Source: Nocardioides rubriscoriae
GTDB taxonomy: Bacteria > Actinomycetota > Actinomycetes > Propionibacteriales > Nocardioidaceae
DNA length: 64,000 nt
NCBI RefSeq assembly: GCF_008087085.1
Contig: NZ_VIYJ01000002.1
Span: 1-64,000, forward strand
Direction: 5' to 3'
This document shows, piece after piece, positions 26,097 through 34,883 of this stretch. The number at the start of each line of letters is the position of its first letter. Position 1 is the first letter of the stretch. The translations under genes were made by a program, and so were the position numbers. Below the pieces are notes generated by a model. The model searched no databases and had not been told where the DNA came from. It saw only the letters and a program-made list of their open reading frames with translations.

Positions 26097-27639
26097 TTCC
26101 GCGTGAACCGACGTCGAAGCCTGCCTTGTCGGCGAATGCGTCGACCCGACGCGTCATAGCGACGAGTGCCGTCGCCAGCTTCGCAGTCGAGATGGACGCA
26201 GACACTGGCCGATGGCGGTACACAAAGTCGGGGTTGAAGCGGTTCCACTGACCGGATGCATAGGTCTTGGGAAGGAGGTCCTGATCGAGGATGGCTTCGA
26301 GGTCAGAATGGTCGAAGAACTCGACGAACTCGCTCTCGGCGATGTGAGCTCGTTGGGTCACGTGCTTCTCGCCTTGCAACTCAGGGTCTTCGACCGTCAG
26401 TTGGTATCGAAGCTGCTTGTCGATGACTTGGTATTGCCAGCCGATCATCCGGGTGGGCGCAACGCGCCGCCAGTAGCTGATGAGGCCGCAGCCGCCGCGG
26501 CCGCCCTCGACAACGAAAGACTTCGGTTCATCCAGTTGCGCCTGCACGACTTGAGCGAGGCCGCTGATTCGCGTCTTGTAGATGGCGCCGTCGAGGCTTC
26601 CGCCGGGCATCTGGCCGACGACCTGCACAGCCGAGAACGGCTCGTCGAGTGCTTGCGCTGGATCGAGCGCTTATGCAAGCGCGACCAGCCGCTGGACCAG
26701 CGCACGATAACGGGTGAACAAGTCGGCCGTGCGTCCAAGCGCAGGGGCGTCAACCAGTTCGAGCGCATCAGAGACCGCGGAGTAGTTCACGTGGACCCAC
26801 GGAGCTGGCAGGTCGAAGGACGGGTCCATCAGGCTGAGGAGAACGTAACGCGTGTTCGACGCCCCTGCCTCACCGTGGTTGGGCGACCAAGGTAGCGCGA
26901 CAGGGTTGTACTTCAGGAGTTGCGCCGGATAGGGGATGGAGTACAGCTTGTTCTCGACCACGACCTTCGGATGGGCATCGACAGGATCGACCACCACGTC
27001 GAGGTGCTTCAACTCTCGCGCGACCCTGATGGCGTCGATGTCGGGATAGGTTGCCCCGCCCAGCACTTCGAGCAGGGGGCGAAGTTCCTGAGGGTGCTTC
27101 CGGAGCAGCCACCCCAAGGTGTTGGAATGGAACAGTTCCTGTCCCGCTCGAGATTGCGCCCAGAGCAGGTCATGCTCAAAGGCGTCGAGCAGCGGCAAGA
27201 CGCGCTCAAGCAAACCCGGTTCGACGGCTTCGTGGGCGATCGGCTCGGATTCGGCGGCGACCGGTTCGGCGCCGGTCGGTGTAACTGACGAATCTGCCAG
27301 CACCGCGTTGAGAGGCAGGTAGCGAACCGGGTTAGCTGACCCAGGCCGGAAGAGATGGGCGACGTCGCGACCGACGTACTTGTCTCGATCGGAGGCAACG
27401 GAGCCGTTGAAGCCGATCCGGTTCTCGAGCCCCTCGACAGGGGAGTGCAGCCACTCGGCCGGTTCGTAGACCTCGCGCACGAGACCGCCGGCCACGGCGA
27501 GCACTCGGACGACGCGCTCCGCGTTCGCGACCGACATCACCCACCACGCGCGGGTGGTCTCGTAGAGCTCGTCGGGAGGGATGTCGTCGTACCAGCTCTT
27601 GTTCAGGCGCAGCAGCAGTGCGAGGTCGTCGTTGGGCAC
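26083..27639 (-). pseudogene. PD-(D/E)XK nuclease family protein interrupted by an in-frame TAA
   Basis: Read from a GTG at 27637-27639. The N-terminal ~110 residues contain YETTRAWWVMSVANAERVVR and GRDVAHLFRPG, a small separate domain. The nuclease part has D214 (HLDVVV), E229 and K231 (VVVENKLYS), the D...ExK core, and FHSNTLGWLLRKHP just before it, as in the PDDEXK_4 type. After RALVQRLVALA comes TAA at 26671-26673. The same frame then continues without other stops for 195 codons (ALDPAQALDEPFSAVQ ... AKLATALVAMTRRVDAFADK) to 26083, which looks like the natural remainder. Either one base change has broken the gene, or two proteins are made (the second from GTG 26628). The start is weakly supported. 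Confidence 0.6.
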
Positions 27640-27750
27640 AAGTCCGAGGGTAAGCGGCAACGACGGAAGTCCGGTTGTCAGGATTCGCCCACCATCAGCG
27701 TCGTACTTCCTGTCCGCCCCATCCGGGGCACCACAGCCAGGAGAACAGCC

Positions 27751-28338
27751 ATGACGCTTCCTCGCCTCACCCTCGCCAACGCCCACTTCGTCACGCCGTT
27801 CCTTGCGGTCGGCGGTGACCTGGCCTTCGACAACGCAATCGCTGCGGTGCAAGCCATCGAGCTCGTCAACGGCGGCATCACCCACGTCGTCGACGTCCGG
27901 CAGGAGTGCGACGACACCGAGCTGTGGTCCTACGTCCCCGAAGTCACCTATCGATGGGATGGCATCGACGACGCCGGCCAGAAAGTGCCCGCGAGCTGGT
28001 TCGAGGACGTCACTCGGTGGGCCGGGGACGCGATCACGTCGGGCGGCGCCGTTCTGACGCACTGCCACATGGGCATCAACCGCGGACCCAGCGTCGGATA
28101 CGCCGTGCTGCTCCGGCTCGGGTGGGACCCCGTCGACGCCCTGGCGGCCCTCAGATCTGCTCGCCCGATCGCCGCGGTCGCGTACGCCGAGGACGCTCTT
28201 GAGTGGCACTTCGGTCGCACGGGCGCCACGGCCCGAGAGCGGGCCGAGGCTCGTCGGGGGGTTGCGCAATGGCGTCGTGAGAACCCACTCGACGTCGTTC
28301 GGATCATCCGGTCGATTCGCCGCGAGGATGCGTCCTGA
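27751..28338 (+). CDS. Dual-specificity/tyrosine phosphatase-like protein
   Basis: 195 residues, ATG with GGAGA about 7 bases upstream. The P-loop is HCHMGINRGPSVG: nucleophile C105 and R111 in the CX5R motif, followed by Ser as usual. D73/D74 in GIDDAG is the candidate general acid. Overall fold as in DSP-type phosphatases (VVDVR strand early, helix after the P-loop). It is divergent from the nuclease gene (111 bases between) and is the first of a plus-strand run leading to the VWA-PHP-helicase genes. Substrate unknown: phosphoprotein or a small phosphorylated molecule. Confidence 0.8.
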   Translation: MTLPRLTLANAHFVTPFLAVGGDLAFDNAIAAVQAIELVNGGITHVVDVRQECDDTELWSYVPEVTYRWDGIDDAGQKVPASWFEDVTRWAGDAITSGGAVLTHCHMGINRGPSVGYAVLLRLGWDPVDALAALRSARPIAAVAYAEDALEWHFGRTGATARERAEARRGVAQWRRENPLDVVRIIRSIRREDAS

Positions 28339-28468
28339 CGTCGCCACACCATGCTGTCGGAGGCCTCGGTGATACTCAGAGCATAGAACCAATGGTGCGG
28401 CACGAGTCACAATCATGCTATGCTGAGCGCATTACATCGGGTGTACGGTACGGATAGGGGTCGGGCAG

Positions 28469-28930
28469 ATGGCGGTTGGCGGCAAGGTCAAGTACAGCGA
28501 TGACGACATGCTCGACGCGGTGCGCCAAGCTGCGTTCTTCGTCTCCGGAGCTCTCCGCGGCGAGTCCTACGACGAGTACCGAGCTGCCTTCGGTGGGCCC
28601 TGCCGCATGGGCATCATCAGCCGCTTCGGCACTTGGCGAGCCGCGTGCGACGCCGCCGACGTCGCAGCCAACACCACGCGGTCCTACTCGAGTCGTTGGT
28701 CGGAGACGGACCTCATCCGTTGGGTCGCTGACTACCTCGCCGCGGACGGCAGCAGCGGTACGTACTCCGGCTACGCGGCCTGGGCCAAGGCTATGAGCGG
28801 AGCTCCAAGCGGACCCCGTCTCCGGCAAACCTTCCCGCGGTGGGGCGAGGTCAAGGCCGCTGCGTGCCGCATCGTCGCGGCTCGTGCCGCGCGTGCTGCC
28901 TGCCACGGCTTTGTCGGCGGCCACCCGTAA
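28469..28930 (+). CDS. Protein with two homing-endonuclease-associated (HNH_repeat-like) DNA-binding repeats
   Basis: 153 residues from ATG 28469. Two repeats with the same pattern: ~10-63 (DAVRQAAFFVSG ... SYDEYRAAFGG, ISRFGTWRAACDAADV) and ~76-135 (IRWVADYLAADG ... TYSGYAAWAK, RQTFPRWGEVKAAACRIV). The YxxY/FGxWxxAC signature is that of the homing endonuclease associated repeat, a helical DNA-binding unit usually linked to HNH nucleases or found alone. No nuclease motif is present. It could be a DNA-binding regulator of the operon starting 66 bases downstream. Confidence 0.65.
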   Translation: MAVGGKVKYSDDDMLDAVRQAAFFVSGALRGESYDEYRAAFGGPCRMGIISRFGTWRAACDAADVAANTTRSYSSRWSETDLIRWVADYLAADGSSGTYSGYAAWAKAMSGAPSGPRLRQTFPRWGEVKAAACRIVAARAARAACHGFVGGHP

Positions 28931-28996
28931 CGTCTCAAGGCTCGGCACCCGAGCCCAAAGTCATCAACATCTGGACGCGCTCGGAAGGAGCCGAAC

Positions 28997-30292
28997 ATGA
29001 AGATCAACGCACTGCTCGACGTCAACGTCGTTGCCCACGAGTCCGAGGATGAGGTCGCTGTCCTGTTGGAGCTGGAGGCCCCGGCGGCGATCTCGGAGGT
29101 CACTCGCTCGCAGGCCTCCCTGCAGGTCGTCCTCGATCGCTCCGGCTCGATGACGGGAGTCCCACTGGAGGGCGCGAAGAAGGCGCTCATCGCGCTTGTT
29201 CGTCGACTGGAGCCGTCCGACAACTTCGGACTCGTCACCTTCGACGACTCCGCACAGATCGTCGTCCCGGCCGGTCCGCTTACAGACAAGGAGAGCGTCA
29301 TCCACCTCATCGAGGGCGTGCACTCCGGTGGCTCTACTGACCTCTCGGCGGGCTACCTTCGCGGCCTGCGCGAGATTCGTCGCGTCGCAGGCGACACGGG
29401 AGGCACGGTACTGGTCGTCTCCGACGGTCACGTCAACGCGGGGATTCGGAACGTCGACGAGTTCGCGTCGATCACGGCGAAGGCATATGGCGACAGGATC
29501 GTGACCTCGACGTTGGGCTACGGCCAGGGCTACGACGAGACCTTGCTGTCAGCGATCTCGCGCTCCGGGTCGGGCAACCACATCTTCGCGGACAACCCCG
29601 ACGCGGCGGGTGCCGCGATCGCCGGTGAGGTCGACGGACTGCTCAACAAGGTCGTTCAGGCGCTCTCGCTGACGGTCAAGTTCGAGCCGGCGGTGGAGTT
29701 CTTGCGCCTCTACAACGACTTGCCCGCGACACAGATCGGTGAGGGCCAGGTCATGATCGAACTGGGCGACCTCTATGCCCAGGAGGGCCGCAAGGTGCTC
29801 CTGAAGTTCAAGGTCCCCGCGATCGCGTCGCTCGGGTTGGCCAGGATCGCAACCCTCGAGCTTGCCTACGTCGAACTCCCTGGGCTGGTGGAGCAGGTGG
29901 CCTCGCTGCCGATCACAGTGAACGTCGTGCCGGGCGACGAGGCCGCGGGGCGGATTCCTCACCCGACTGTGCACTCCGAGGTCCTCTTCCAAGAGGCACA
30001 GGATGTGAAGCGTCAGGCGTCCGAGGCGTTCGAGCGCGGCGAGTTCACCGAGGGGCAGAGGCTCATTGGCGAGACGAAGTCGCGTCTCTCCGCCTCGCTG
30101 GGCGCAGCGCCGGAGGCTCTCAAGCCGGAGATCCGGGCCGAGATCGATGAAGTCGAGCGCATGGACCAGATGTCGTACGACATGGGCGTCGGCAGCGCCC
30201 CGCTCATGTCGAAGATGAGTCGGGAGTCTTTCCACCGCGGTAGTCGCAAGCGTGGCCGTGCCGCGCGGCCTGAGAGCGAGGAAGATCAGTGA
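28997..30292 (+). CDS. VWA-domain protein
   Basis: 431 residues; good RBS (GGAAGGAG) before the ATG. A von Willebrand factor A domain at about 38-215 with a complete MIDAS: DRSGSM (D47, S49, S51), the Thr in GGSTDLSAGY and the Asp in VVSDGHVNAG. Then a beta-rich region (~220-315) and a C-terminal helical, charged tail (~325-431) ending in basic RGSRKRGRAARP. No signal peptide, so cytoplasmic. The architecture is like inter-alpha-trypsin-inhibitor/YfbK-type VWA proteins that mediate metal-dependent protein contacts. It opens the compact operon with a PHP phosphoesterase and two helicases. Confidence 0.82.
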   Translation: MKINALLDVNVVAHESEDEVAVLLELEAPAAISEVTRSQASLQVVLDRSGSMTGVPLEGAKKALIALVRRLEPSDNFGLVTFDDSAQIVVPAGPLTDKESVIHLIEGVHSGGSTDLSAGYLRGLREIRRVAGDTGGTVLVVSDGHVNAGIRNVDEFASITAKAYGDRIVTSTLGYGQGYDETLLSAISRSGSGNHIFADNPDAAGAAIAGEVDGLLNKVVQALSLTVKFEPAVEFLRLYNDLPATQIGEGQVMIELGDLYAQEGRKVLLKFKVPAIASLGLARIATLELAYVELPGLVEQVASLPITVNVVPGDEAAGRIPHPTVHSEVLFQEAQDVKRQASEAFERGEFTEGQRLIGETKSRLSASLGAAPEALKPEIRAEIDEVERMDQMSYDMGVGSAPLMSKMSRESFHRGSRKRGRAARPESEEDQ

Positions 30293-30495
30293 CGCCCGAC
30301 CGAAACCGGAACTCGCGACCAACGAGCCTGGATCGCGGACGGCAGGGCCCGGTGCAGCTCTCCCCCGCGGACGTGAGGAGCCACGTGCGTGGACACGACG
30401 GACGGCGCGTTCCGCTGACATGGATCGACCTGACTAGAAGACTGGCCGGCGGGACTCGAACAACTGAACTGGAAGCGATGAGGCGATGCGCGTAG
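30289..30495 (+). CDS. Possible 68-residue linker gene, coupled to VWA and PHP genes
   Basis: A GTG at 30289 overlaps the VWA stop (GTGA) and the frame ends at 30495, overlapping the PHP start at 30486 by ten bases; it exactly fills what would otherwise be a 193-base gap in a tight operon. The product is basic and Arg-rich with one better-ordered stretch (VPLTWIDLTRRLAGGTRTTE). No family recognised. The coupling geometry is its main support; it may be only an untranslated spacer. Confidence 0.35.
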   Translation: MTPDRNRNSRPTSLDRGRQGPVQLSPADVRSHVRGHDGRRVPLTWIDLTRRLAGGTRTTELEAMRRCA

Positions 30496-31319
30496 ACCTG
30501 CACACCCACTCGGTACGAAGCGACGGTTCGGACAGTCCTAGGGAACTGGTCGAGCGAGCTATTGCCGCTGACCTCGACGTCGTCGCGCTTACCGATCACG
30601 ACACCGTTGCGGGATGGGGGGACGCCGCCGATGCCGGGCAACAGCTGGGCATCAGAGTCGTGCTCGGGATCGAGTTCTCCACCACCAACGAAGGTCGTGG
30701 TCAGCACTTGCTCGGATACAACCTCGATCCGGAGCACCCTGCGATCGCGGAGATCCTTATGCGCGGGGCTACCTCGCGCGAAGACCGCGTCGCAGCCTTG
30801 TTCGACCGACTGGACGAGCTGGACCTCTCGGTGGATCGCGAGTACGTCACCTCCCTCGCCGGCGGAATCCCGAGCCGAAAGCACGTCGCCGCCGGCCTGG
30901 TGAAAGAAGGACACGTCGCGACCGATGACGAGGCATTTGCGTGGTTCCTCAACGAAGGCGGCCCGGCCTACATCCAGCGCTACCGTCCCACGATCGAGGA
31001 CGCGATCGCGGCGATCCGCGATGCCGGAGGGGTTTCGGTCATCGCCCACCCACGGGATGACAAGCGAGGCCCGGGCATCACGGAGGAGCGCTTCGCCGAG
31101 TTGAGTGCCGGCGGGCTCGACGGCATCGAAGTCGACCACGAGCAGCACACCCAAGAGGATCGCGCCGAACTGCGCGCCGTCGCGGCCAACCTCGGTCTCG
31201 CCGTGACCGGGTCGAGTGACTACCACGGCACTCGCAAGACCGGCCACGATCTCGGCTGCAACCTCACGGACGCCGAGGCCGCAGAGAAGCTCCTCGGACC
31301 GGACTTCGATGGCTGCTGA
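30486..31319 (+). CDS. PHP-domain phosphoesterase (RNase AM/YciV-like)
   Basis: 277 residues. All PHP metal-site motifs are present: VDLHTHS (H6, H8), D13, ALTDHDT (D37, H38), VLGIEFS (E63), GQHLLGY (H74), VIAHPRDD, and SSDYHG near residue 240. It is close in layout to the YciV/RNase AM group, which hydrolyses 3',5'-nucleoside bisphosphates or trims RNA 5' ends, and to PolC/DnaE PHP domains with DNA-phosphoesterase activity. In the operon it lies between the VWA gene and the nuclease-helicase (30-base gap), suggesting a nucleic-acid or nucleotide end-processing role in a joint system. Substrate is not determinable from sequence. Confidence 0.85.
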   Translation: MRVDLHTHSVRSDGSDSPRELVERAIAADLDVVALTDHDTVAGWGDAADAGQQLGIRVVLGIEFSTTNEGRGQHLLGYNLDPEHPAIAEILMRGATSREDRVAALFDRLDELDLSVDREYVTSLAGGIPSRKHVAAGLVKEGHVATDDEAFAWFLNEGGPAYIQRYRPTIEDAIAAIRDAGGVSVIAHPRDDKRGPGITEERFAELSAGGLDGIEVDHEQHTQEDRAELRAVAANLGLAVTGSSDYHGTRKTGHDLGCNLTDAEAAEKLLGPDFDGC

Positions 31320-31349
31320 CGGCGTGCGGCGCGAGGAGGCAGGAAACGC

Positions 31350-34300
31350 ATGTTCCTGATCAACGGCAAGCTGCACTGGAGCGCATCCGACCTCACCGCT
31401 GCAGCTGAATGCGAGTACGCCCTCCTACGGACCCTCGACCACAAGCTCGGCTGGGCTGACGCGATAGAGAAGAAGAAGGACGCGCTCCAGGAACACATCG
31501 GGCGGCTCGGCGACCGGCGCGAGGCCCGGCTGCTCGACGAGCTCACGTCCAAGCGCCAAGTTGCGGTCATGGATCACGTCCAGCCGCCGTACACGATGGA
31601 GAAGCTCGAGGCCGCAGGCGACTCGACGCTCAAGGCCTTCATGGATGAGCCCGACGTCATCTACCAGGCGGCGTTCTTCGACGGAGAGTTCTTCGGGTAC
31701 GCCGACTTCATCGAGCGTGCTGACGACGGGTGGCTGGTGTGCGACGCGAAGCTCGCGCGGTCGGCCAAGCCGAAGGCATTGCTCCAGCTCGGTGCGTACG
31801 CCGACCAGATCCAGCGGATGGACCTGCCGCTGTCCTCAACGGTGTCGCTCATGCTGGGCAACGGTGAGCGAGCCGACTTCCGCGTCTCCGACGTGCGGCC
31901 AGTCTTCATCGAGCGCCGCGAACGGCTCCGTCACGTGCTCACTTCGCACCAGGCTGGAGGCGTGCCCGTCGCGTGGGGCGACGACCGCTTCGTTGCGTGT
32001 GGCCAGTGCCACGAGTGTCAAGCATCCGCCACGGCGACCAACGACGTCATCGGTGTCGCCGGGCTGCGGATGGAGCAGAGACGCAAGCTTCACACGGCGG
32101 TGCCAAGCATTCACACGATCGCCGACCTCGCGACTGCGACGGCCAAGCCCGCCGCGATGACCCAGGCAACGTTCGACAAGCTGCGAGCACAGGCGGCGTT
32201 GCAGTGGAAGCAGATGCAAGCCGCTGCGGACGCCCCGGTCGCATTCGAGCTGACCGCCACCGCACCAAAGATGCTCGCGCTACTTCCGGCTCCCTCCGAG
32301 GGTGACCTGTTCTTCGACTTCGAGGGCGATCCGCTGTACGACGAAGGCGACCTCAGCCGGATAGGCCTCGAATACCTCTGGGGCGTGCTCGACACTGCCG
32401 AACACTACGTCCCGATCTGGGCTCACAGCGCGACGGAGGAGCGAGACGCGTTCGCCTCCTTCATGGACCTCGTCGCCGAGCGGCGCGCGCTATACCCCGA
32501 CATGCACATCTACCACTACGCGCCGTACGAGACGACAGCGCTCAAACGGCTGGCGATGCGCTACCAGACCAAGGAGAAGGAGCTCGACGACCTTCTCCGG
32601 TCCGAGGTCTTCGTCGACCTCTATGCAACCGTGCGCGGCTCGGTGCGAGTTGGCCAGCCGTCCTACAGCATCAAGAAGCTCGAACCGCTCTACATGGGCG
32701 ATCAGCTCCGCTCTGACGACGAGGACGCCGTCGGCGACGGCGGAGCATCCGTGGTCGCCTACCACGAGTACCGCGATCTGCGGATCGACGATCCTCCCGC
32801 GGCCGGAGCACGGCTCGCCGCCCTTGCCGACTACAACGAGTACGACTGCCTCTCGACCTTGCGGCTTCGCGACTGGCTCCTGGAACGCGCCGACGAGGCC
32901 GGCGTGCGCGACCAGATCGTCCCTCGCATCAAAGACGTGCAGGGTGAAGAGCTGTCGGAGCGGGACCCGGTCTTCCTCGCTCTCATGGCTAAGTCCGGTC
33001 CGGAACAGCGAATCAAGCGCGCACCGGAGGAGCAGACGTACGCGATGCTGGCAACATCGCTGGACTACTACCGCCGCGAGCGCAAGCAGTACTGGTGGGA
33101 GCACTTCGAGCGCCTCAGTCACCTGGTGGACGACTGGTCCGACGCCAGGGACGTCTTCATCGTTGAGTCGGCCGAGGTCGTTTCGGATTGGGCCGTCCCG
33201 GGCGGAAAGGCGACCAACGCCCGCCGTGTCCTACGGCTTGTCGGAGACTGGACCCCCGGCAGCAAGACCGCCTCCGGCGCCCAGGTCGTCTACCTGACCC
33301 CAGCGCCGTCGGGTTCGTTCGGCCCAGACGGTGCACCGTACGCCGCAGCCGGGAGCATGAGCGTCGCAGCGGACACTGAAGACCCGCGTGTCCTGCTGCT
33401 GACCGAGAGCCGCAAGCCGGACGAGACCTTCAACGACTTCCCGGTCGCGCTGGTGCCCGGCATGCCGCCGAAAACTGACAAGCTCGAAGAAGCAATCAAG
33501 GAGGTGGGAGCAGCCGCCGCCGCCGCGCCCTCGCTCCCTGAGCGCGGGGTGCTCGACATCGTCGCTCGCCGCACGCCACGACTCATCAGTGGCTCCCCAC
33601 TCCCGCGGGGTCAGTCGACCGTCGAGAGCGTCGTCGCGGCACTCACCTCGATGAACGCCTCCTACGTGGCAATCCAAGGCCCGCCGGGGACCGGCAAGAC
33701 CTACACCGGTTCGCACGTCGTCAAGGAACTTGTCGAGAAGCACCACTGGCGGATCGGAGTCGTCGCTCAGTCACACGCCGTCGTGGAGAACATGCTCGCC
33801 GGCATCGTGAAGACCAAGCTCGACCCAACGCTCGTTGGCAAGGGGAAGACCGAGAGCAAGAGCCCCACGTGGACACCGCTCAAGAACGTGCCGAAGTTCC
33901 TCGACGAAGACGTCGCCACCGGATGCGTGATCGGCGGTACCGCCTGGGACTTCGCCAATGACAACACGATCGCCCGCGGCACCCTCGACTTGCTCATCGT
34001 TGACGAGGCCGGGCAGTTCTCGCTAGCCCCAACCCTTGGTGCGTCCGTCGCAGCCAAGCGGTTGCTCCTCCTCGGCGATCCCCAGCAGCTTCCGCAGGTA
34101 AGCCAGGGCACCCACGCCGAACCAGTCGACGAGTCCGCCCTCGGCTGGCTCATGGACGGGCACGACACCATCCCAACCGACCTCGGTTACTTCCTCGCTG
34201 AGTCCTATCGGATGCACCCCGCTCTGTGCGCCAAGGTCTCGACTCTGTCGTACGACGGACGACTTCGCTCAGCGGTGGCCGCAGCACGGCGCAGCCTCGA

Positions 34301-34850
34301 CGGCGTCGAGCCGGGACTCCTTGTCGCCGCGCTCGACCACACTGGAAACCGCACTGAATCCGTGGAAGAAGCGGCGGAGGTCGTTGCGCAGGTGAGGGCT
34401 TTCATCGGCAAGATGTGGACCGATCCCGACGACCTGACCGCCCCGAGGCTGCTGGGACAGGCCGACTTTCTCGTCGTCGCGCCCTACAACGTTCAGGTCG
34501 CGGTCATCCGGAGCGCACTCCAAGCCGCCGGCCTGGGTGGCGTACGTGTCGGCACTGTCGACAAGTTCCAGGGCCAGGAAGCGCCAGTGGCGATCGTGTC
34601 CATGACCGCGTCTTCATATGGGGACGTGCCGCGGGGGATGGGGTTCCTGCTCAGCCGAAACCGCACTAATGTGGCGGCATCTCGGGCAAAATGGCGAGCG
34701 GTCATCATTCGGTCCGAATCACTGACCTCGTTCATGCCGAGAAGCGCGCAGGGAGTGCTCGAGCTGGGCGCATTTATCGGGCTATGCCAGCCCACGGAAG
34801 AAATGGACTGGCGCGAGGAAGAGTGGCGAGAGCGAGGGGAACAAGGTTGA
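31350..34850 (+). CDS. TM0106-family RecB-like nuclease fused to RNase H-like domain and SF1 (Dna2/UPF1-type) helicase
   Basis: 1166 residues; GAGGAGGCAGG before the ATG. N-terminal RecB-like PD-(D/E)XK part (~1-240): LTAAAECEYALL, GYADFIERADDGWLVCDAKLA (D...D-x-K) and a C-x2-C cluster ACGQCHECQ typical of TM0106-type putative nucleases. Middle (~310-530): DLFFDFEGDP and YNEYDCLSTLRLRDWL, a DEDDy/YprB-like exonuclease layout. C-terminal helicase: Walker A IQGPPGTGKTYTGSHVV (~780), Walker B LLIVDEAGQF (~880), LLLGDPQQLPQ, SYRMHPALC, VDKFQGQEAP and SRNRTNVAASRAKW. This is a full-length example of a known multi-domain family whose function is poorly defined. It is separated from the next giant helicase by 33 bases. 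Confidence 0.85.
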   Translation: MFLINGKLHWSASDLTAAAECEYALLRTLDHKLGWADAIEKKKDALQEHIGRLGDRREARLLDELTSKRQVAVMDHVQPPYTMEKLEAAGDSTLKAFMDEPDVIYQAAFFDGEFFGYADFIERADDGWLVCDAKLARSAKPKALLQLGAYADQIQRMDLPLSSTVSLMLGNGERADFRVSDVRPVFIERRERLRHVLTSHQAGGVPVAWGDDRFVACGQCHECQASATATNDVIGVAGLRMEQRRKLHTAVPSIHTIADLATATAKPAAMTQATFDKLRAQAALQWKQMQAAADAPVAFELTATAPKMLALLPAPSEGDLFFDFEGDPLYDEGDLSRIGLEYLWGVLDTAEHYVPIWAHSATEERDAFASFMDLVAERRALYPDMHIYHYAPYETTALKRLAMRYQTKEKELDDLLRSEVFVDLYATVRGSVRVGQPSYSIKKLEPLYMGDQLRSDDEDAVGDGGASVVAYHEYRDLRIDDPPAAGARLAALADYNEYDCLSTLRLRDWLLERADEAGVRDQIVPRIKDVQGEELSERDPVFLALMAKSGPEQRIKRAPEEQTYAMLATSLDYYRRERKQYWWEHFERLSHLVDDWSDARDVFIVESAEVVSDWAVPGGKATNARRVLRLVGDWTPGSKTASGAQVVYLTPAPSGSFGPDGAPYAAAGSMSVAADTEDPRVLLLTESRKPDETFNDFPVALVPGMPPKTDKLEEAIKEVGAAAAAAPSLPERGVLDIVARRTPRLISGSPLPRGQSTVESVVAALTSMNASYVAIQGPPGTGKTYTGSHVVKELVEKHHWRIGVVAQSHAVVENMLAGIVKTKLDPTLVGKGKTESKSPTWTPLKNVPKFLDEDVATGCVIGGTAWDFANDNTIARGTLDLLIVDEAGQFSLAPTLGASVAAKRLLLLGDPQQLPQVSQGTHAEPVDESALGWLMDGHDTIPTDLGYFLAESYRMHPALCAKVSTLSYDGRLRSAVAAARRSLDGVEPGLLVAALDHTGNRTESVEEAAEVVAQVRAFIGKMWTDPDDLTAPRLLGQADFLVVAPYNVQVAVIRSALQAAGLGGVRVGTVDKFQGQEAPVAIVSMTASSYGDVPRGMGFLLSRNRTNVAASRAKWRAVIIRSESLTSFMPRSAQGVLELGAFIGLCQPTEEMDWREEEWRERGEQG

Positions 34851-34883
34851 CCGATGAGGTGACGTCGGGCACGGGGGGGCACC

